A model generated the notes under the pieces. The model had not been told where the DNA came from. It did not search any database and was given only the letters and a program-made list of their open reading frames with translations. Positions 62,083 to 64,000 of a stretch of 64,000 bases of DNA are shown piece by piece (position 1 is the stretch's first letter; each line of letters opens with the position of its first letter). Origin of the DNA: Pandoraea sp. PE-S2T-3 (lineage in GTDB: Bacteria > Pseudomonadota > Gammaproteobacteria > Burkholderiales > Burkholderiaceae); NCBI RefSeq assembly GCF_002179965.1, contig NZ_NGUQ01000007.1, positions 744,001 through 808,000 of the forward strand, given 5' to 3'. The translations under genes were made by a program, and so were the position numbers.

Positions 62083-63036
62083 ATGATCGCCCGTGTCACC
62101 CGCTTGTTCCCGTTGTGGGCCCTGCTGCTCCCCGTTGCCGCTTACTTTTCGCCGGCCAGCTTCTCCGGCGTCACGCCGCACGTCACCGCGCTGCTGACCG
62201 TCGTGATGTTCGCGATGGGCGTCACGCTCACGTTCGACGACTTCAAACGTGTCTTTACACGTCCCGCCCCAATCGTCGCAGGCGTGGTGCTGCATTACCT
62301 CGTGATGCCGCTAGCCGCCTGGGTGATCGCGCGCGTACTGCATATGCCGCCCGATCTGACCGCCGGCATGGTGCTCGTGGGCAGCGTGGCGAGCGGCACG
62401 GCGTCGAACGTCATGATTTATCTCGCGCGGGGCGACGTGGCGCTGTCGGTCACCATCAGCGCCATGTCCACTTTGGTGGGCGTGTTCGCCACGCCGCTGC
62501 TCACGCGCCTGTATGTGGACGCGTCGATCTCGGTGGACGTGGAAGGCATGCTGCTCTCGATTCTGCAAATCGTCGCGCTGCCGATTGGCGCGGGGCTGCT
62601 CATCAACCGCTTCTTCAACCGTGCCGTGCGTGCGGTGGAGAGCTATCTGCCGCTGGTCTCGATGGTCGCGATCGTGCTGATCATCGGTGCGGTGGTGGGC
62701 GCCAATCAGGGCAACATTGCCACGGTGGGTCCGTTGGTGATGCTCGGCGTTGTGCTGCACAACGGTCTGGGCCTGCTTGGCGGCTACTGGGGCGGACGTC
62801 TGCTCGGCTTCGACGAATCGATCTGCCGCACGCTCGCGATCGAAGTGGGCATGCAGAATTCGGGGCTCGCGGCCACGCTCGGCAAGCTGTATTTCACGCC
62901 GCTGGCGGCGCTGCCGGGGGCCTTGTTCTCGGTCTGGCACAACCTGTCCGGTTCGCTGCTTGCCGGCTACTGGCGCGGCCGCCCGACGGGTACTGCCAAC
63001 GATGCGCAAGCCGCACCGACGCGCGCTGCACATTAA
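62083..63036 (+). CDS. Bile acid:sodium symporter (BASS) family transporter
   Basis: A 317-residue membrane protein with about ten helices. Family motifs are [16 protein letters not shown] after helix 2, [20 protein letters not shown] and [19 protein letters not shown], the two crossing-helix regions of the ASBT fold. The PanS/YocS branch includes ketopantoate transporters and is the closest in motif style; the substrate is not evident here. ATG 62083 with GAGGA upstream is preferred over upstream in-frame starts. Confidence 0.88.
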   Translation: MIARVTRLFPLWALLLPVAAYFSPASFSGVTPHVTALLTVVMFAMGVTLTFDDFKRVFTRPAPIVAGVVLHYLVMPLAAWVIARVLHMPPDLTAGMVLVGSVASGTASNVMIYLARGDVALSVTISAMSTLVGVFATPLLTRLYVDASISVDVEGMLLSILQIVALPIGAGLLINRFFNRAVRAVESYLPLVSMVAIVLIIGAVVGANQGNIATVGPLVMLGVVLHNGLGLLGGYWGGRLLGFDESICRTLAIEVGMQNSGLAATLGKLYFTPLAALPGALFSVWHNLSGSLLAGYWRGRPTGTANDAQAAPTRAAH

Positions 63037-63391
63037 GTCGCACAGGAAGCTGCTCGCCAGATAGTTCGCCAGGCGGTTCATTACTTCGGCCATCGCGTAG
63101 CGAACCGCGTTTTTCTCGTGCTACACACGCTTGTGTGCGGCGCGCAACGGCTGCCCGCACCGTCATCGCGGGCATTTGCCTTTCTGTCTCTCATCGCCTA
63201 CAACAACGTTATACCGTTCGCGGCGGTGAGAGAATCTGTACCACGGCGCCTGTCCGTGTTCCCTTTCCCCCGCTTGCCCACAGGGCGTATTCCGACGAGG
63301 CCGTTTCAGGCAGCGATGCATCGCGCACGTACGCGACGCGGCTGTCCGCAGGGCCCGGGCTTACGAGCGAGCGGTCTGGAGTCATTCATCA
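63037..63391. other. Intergenic region before the gamma-carbonic anhydrase gene
   Basis: 355 bases with no supported gene. I see no clear terminator or promoter. Confidence 0.4.
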
Positions 63392-63952
63392 ATGTTGCGA
63401 AAGAATCCGAGCGGGGATTTCCCCGTCGTGCATGAAACCTCGTTCATCGATCCGACGGCCATTTTGTGCGGCAAGATCATCGTCGGCGAGAACGTCTTCA
63501 TCGGACCCTACGCCGTATTGCGTGCCGATGAAGTCGACGAGGGCGGCAAGATGGAGCCGATCGTAATCGGCGCCAATTCCAATATTCAGGACGGGGTCGT
63601 GATCCATTCGAAAGACGGCGCACGCGTGACCATTGGCGAGAACACTTCGATTGCCCATCGCTCTATCGTGCATGGCCCGTGTGTGATCGGTAACAACGTA
63701 TTCATCGGTTTCAACTCGGTGTTGTTCAACTGCGTCGTGCACGACGGCGTGGTGGTGCGACACAACAGCGTGGTCGACGGGCGCGATATTCCCGAGAACT
63801 TCTACATTCCCTCGACCACACACATCAGCCGCGAGACCGATCTCGCGACCATTCCGAAAGTCACTGTCGACGCGCGCGAGTTCTCCGAATCGGTGAGCCG
63901 CACGAACGTGCAACTGGCACGCGCTTATCGTCGTATTCAGAACGAGTTCTGA
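63392..63952 (+). CDS. Gamma-carbonic anhydrase-family protein
   Basis: A 186-residue left-handed beta-helix protein. Hexapeptide turns run through ILCGKIIVGENVFIGPYAVL, VIGANSNIQDGVVIHSKDGA and IVHGPCVIGNNVFIGFNSVL. Zinc-binding histidines expected for the Cam family are in VIHSKDG and in IAHRSIVHGP. It may hydrate CO2 in the cytoplasm or be an acyltransferase-fold protein without activity. A C-terminal helical tail follows (SESVSRTNVQLARAYRRIQN). It is the last gene of the window. Confidence 0.85.
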   Translation: MLRKNPSGDFPVVHETSFIDPTAILCGKIIVGENVFIGPYAVLRADEVDEGGKMEPIVIGANSNIQDGVVIHSKDGARVTIGENTSIAHRSIVHGPCVIGNNVFIGFNSVLFNCVVHDGVVVRHNSVVDGRDIPENFYIPSTTHISRETDLATIPKVTVDAREFSESVSRTNVQLARAYRRIQNEF

Positions 63953-64000
63953 GTACGAACGTGAGTGTGGGTCATTGCGAGTGAGCGCCGGCCTCTGAGC

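Noticed and set aside
61806-63566. A 586-codon plus-strand frame across the BASS transporter gene
   Set aside because: It is an alternative frame; the overlapping frame at 62083-63036 has the BASS family motifs and a ribosome binding site.

Overview
The window reads as chromosomal DNA of a GC-rich betaproteobacterium, most likely Burkholderiaceae and possibly Pandoraea. That assignment is inferred from gene content and codon style, not from a search. Coding density is high, many neighbouring genes overlap by ATGA/GTGA, and I see no insertion sequence, prophage, CRISPR array or rRNA. One tRNA gene is present.

Layout. (1) 1-7025: a Sox thiosulfate-oxidation operon, soxC (3' part)-soxD-cytochrome c-soxY-soxZ-soxA-soxX-thioredoxin-soxB. 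(2) 7128-7203: tRNA-Ala(CGC). (3) 7749-25329: an O-antigen/exopolysaccharide cluster on the plus strand. It starts with an EPS-type winged-helix regulator, then makes GDP-fucose (manC, fcl, gmd) and a CDP-6-deoxyhexose (rfbF, rfbG, RmlC-like epimerase, SDR), and carries a flippase, a polymerase candidate, several glycosyltransferases, an acetyltransferase, a GmhA-like isomerase and an alkaline-phosphatase-fold protein. It ends at a bidirectional terminator. (4) 25413-29102, minus strand: four overlapping genes resembling a glycan-modification (gtr-like) operon. (5) 29412-34469: a caa3-type cytochrome c oxidase operon. (6) 34482-41832: a LysR regulator divergent from a D-glutamate-cyclase-like protein, an MFS transporter and a fused 5-oxoprolinase/hydantoinase, probably a D-glutamate/5-oxoproline utilisation locus. 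(7) 42020-46789: seven genes whose order and protein features match the SPI-2/ESC-type type III secretion translocon operon (SseB-SscA-SseC-SseD-SseE), with no secretion-apparatus genes beside it and a large RNA hairpin covering the first ribosome binding site. (8) 46757-52237: a soluble chemoreceptor with an N-terminal signalling domain, an SLC13-type transporter, an AraC regulator, a GIY-YIG protein and a serine hydrolase. (9) 52710-57175: mprF(lpiA)-acvB, lysyl-phosphatidylglycerol synthesis and turnover. (10) 57389-63952: uracil permease, LysR, RhlE helicase, a BASS-family transporter and a gamma-carbonic anhydrase.

How they fit together. Regions 1 and 5 are respiratory: the Sox proteins pass thiosulfate electrons to periplasmic c cytochromes, and a cytochrome-c-fused oxidase is a plausible acceptor. 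Regions 3, 4 and 9 shape the cell surface. Region 7 is the most unusual part: a self-contained translocator/chaperone module, probably serving a type III apparatus encoded elsewhere in the genome.
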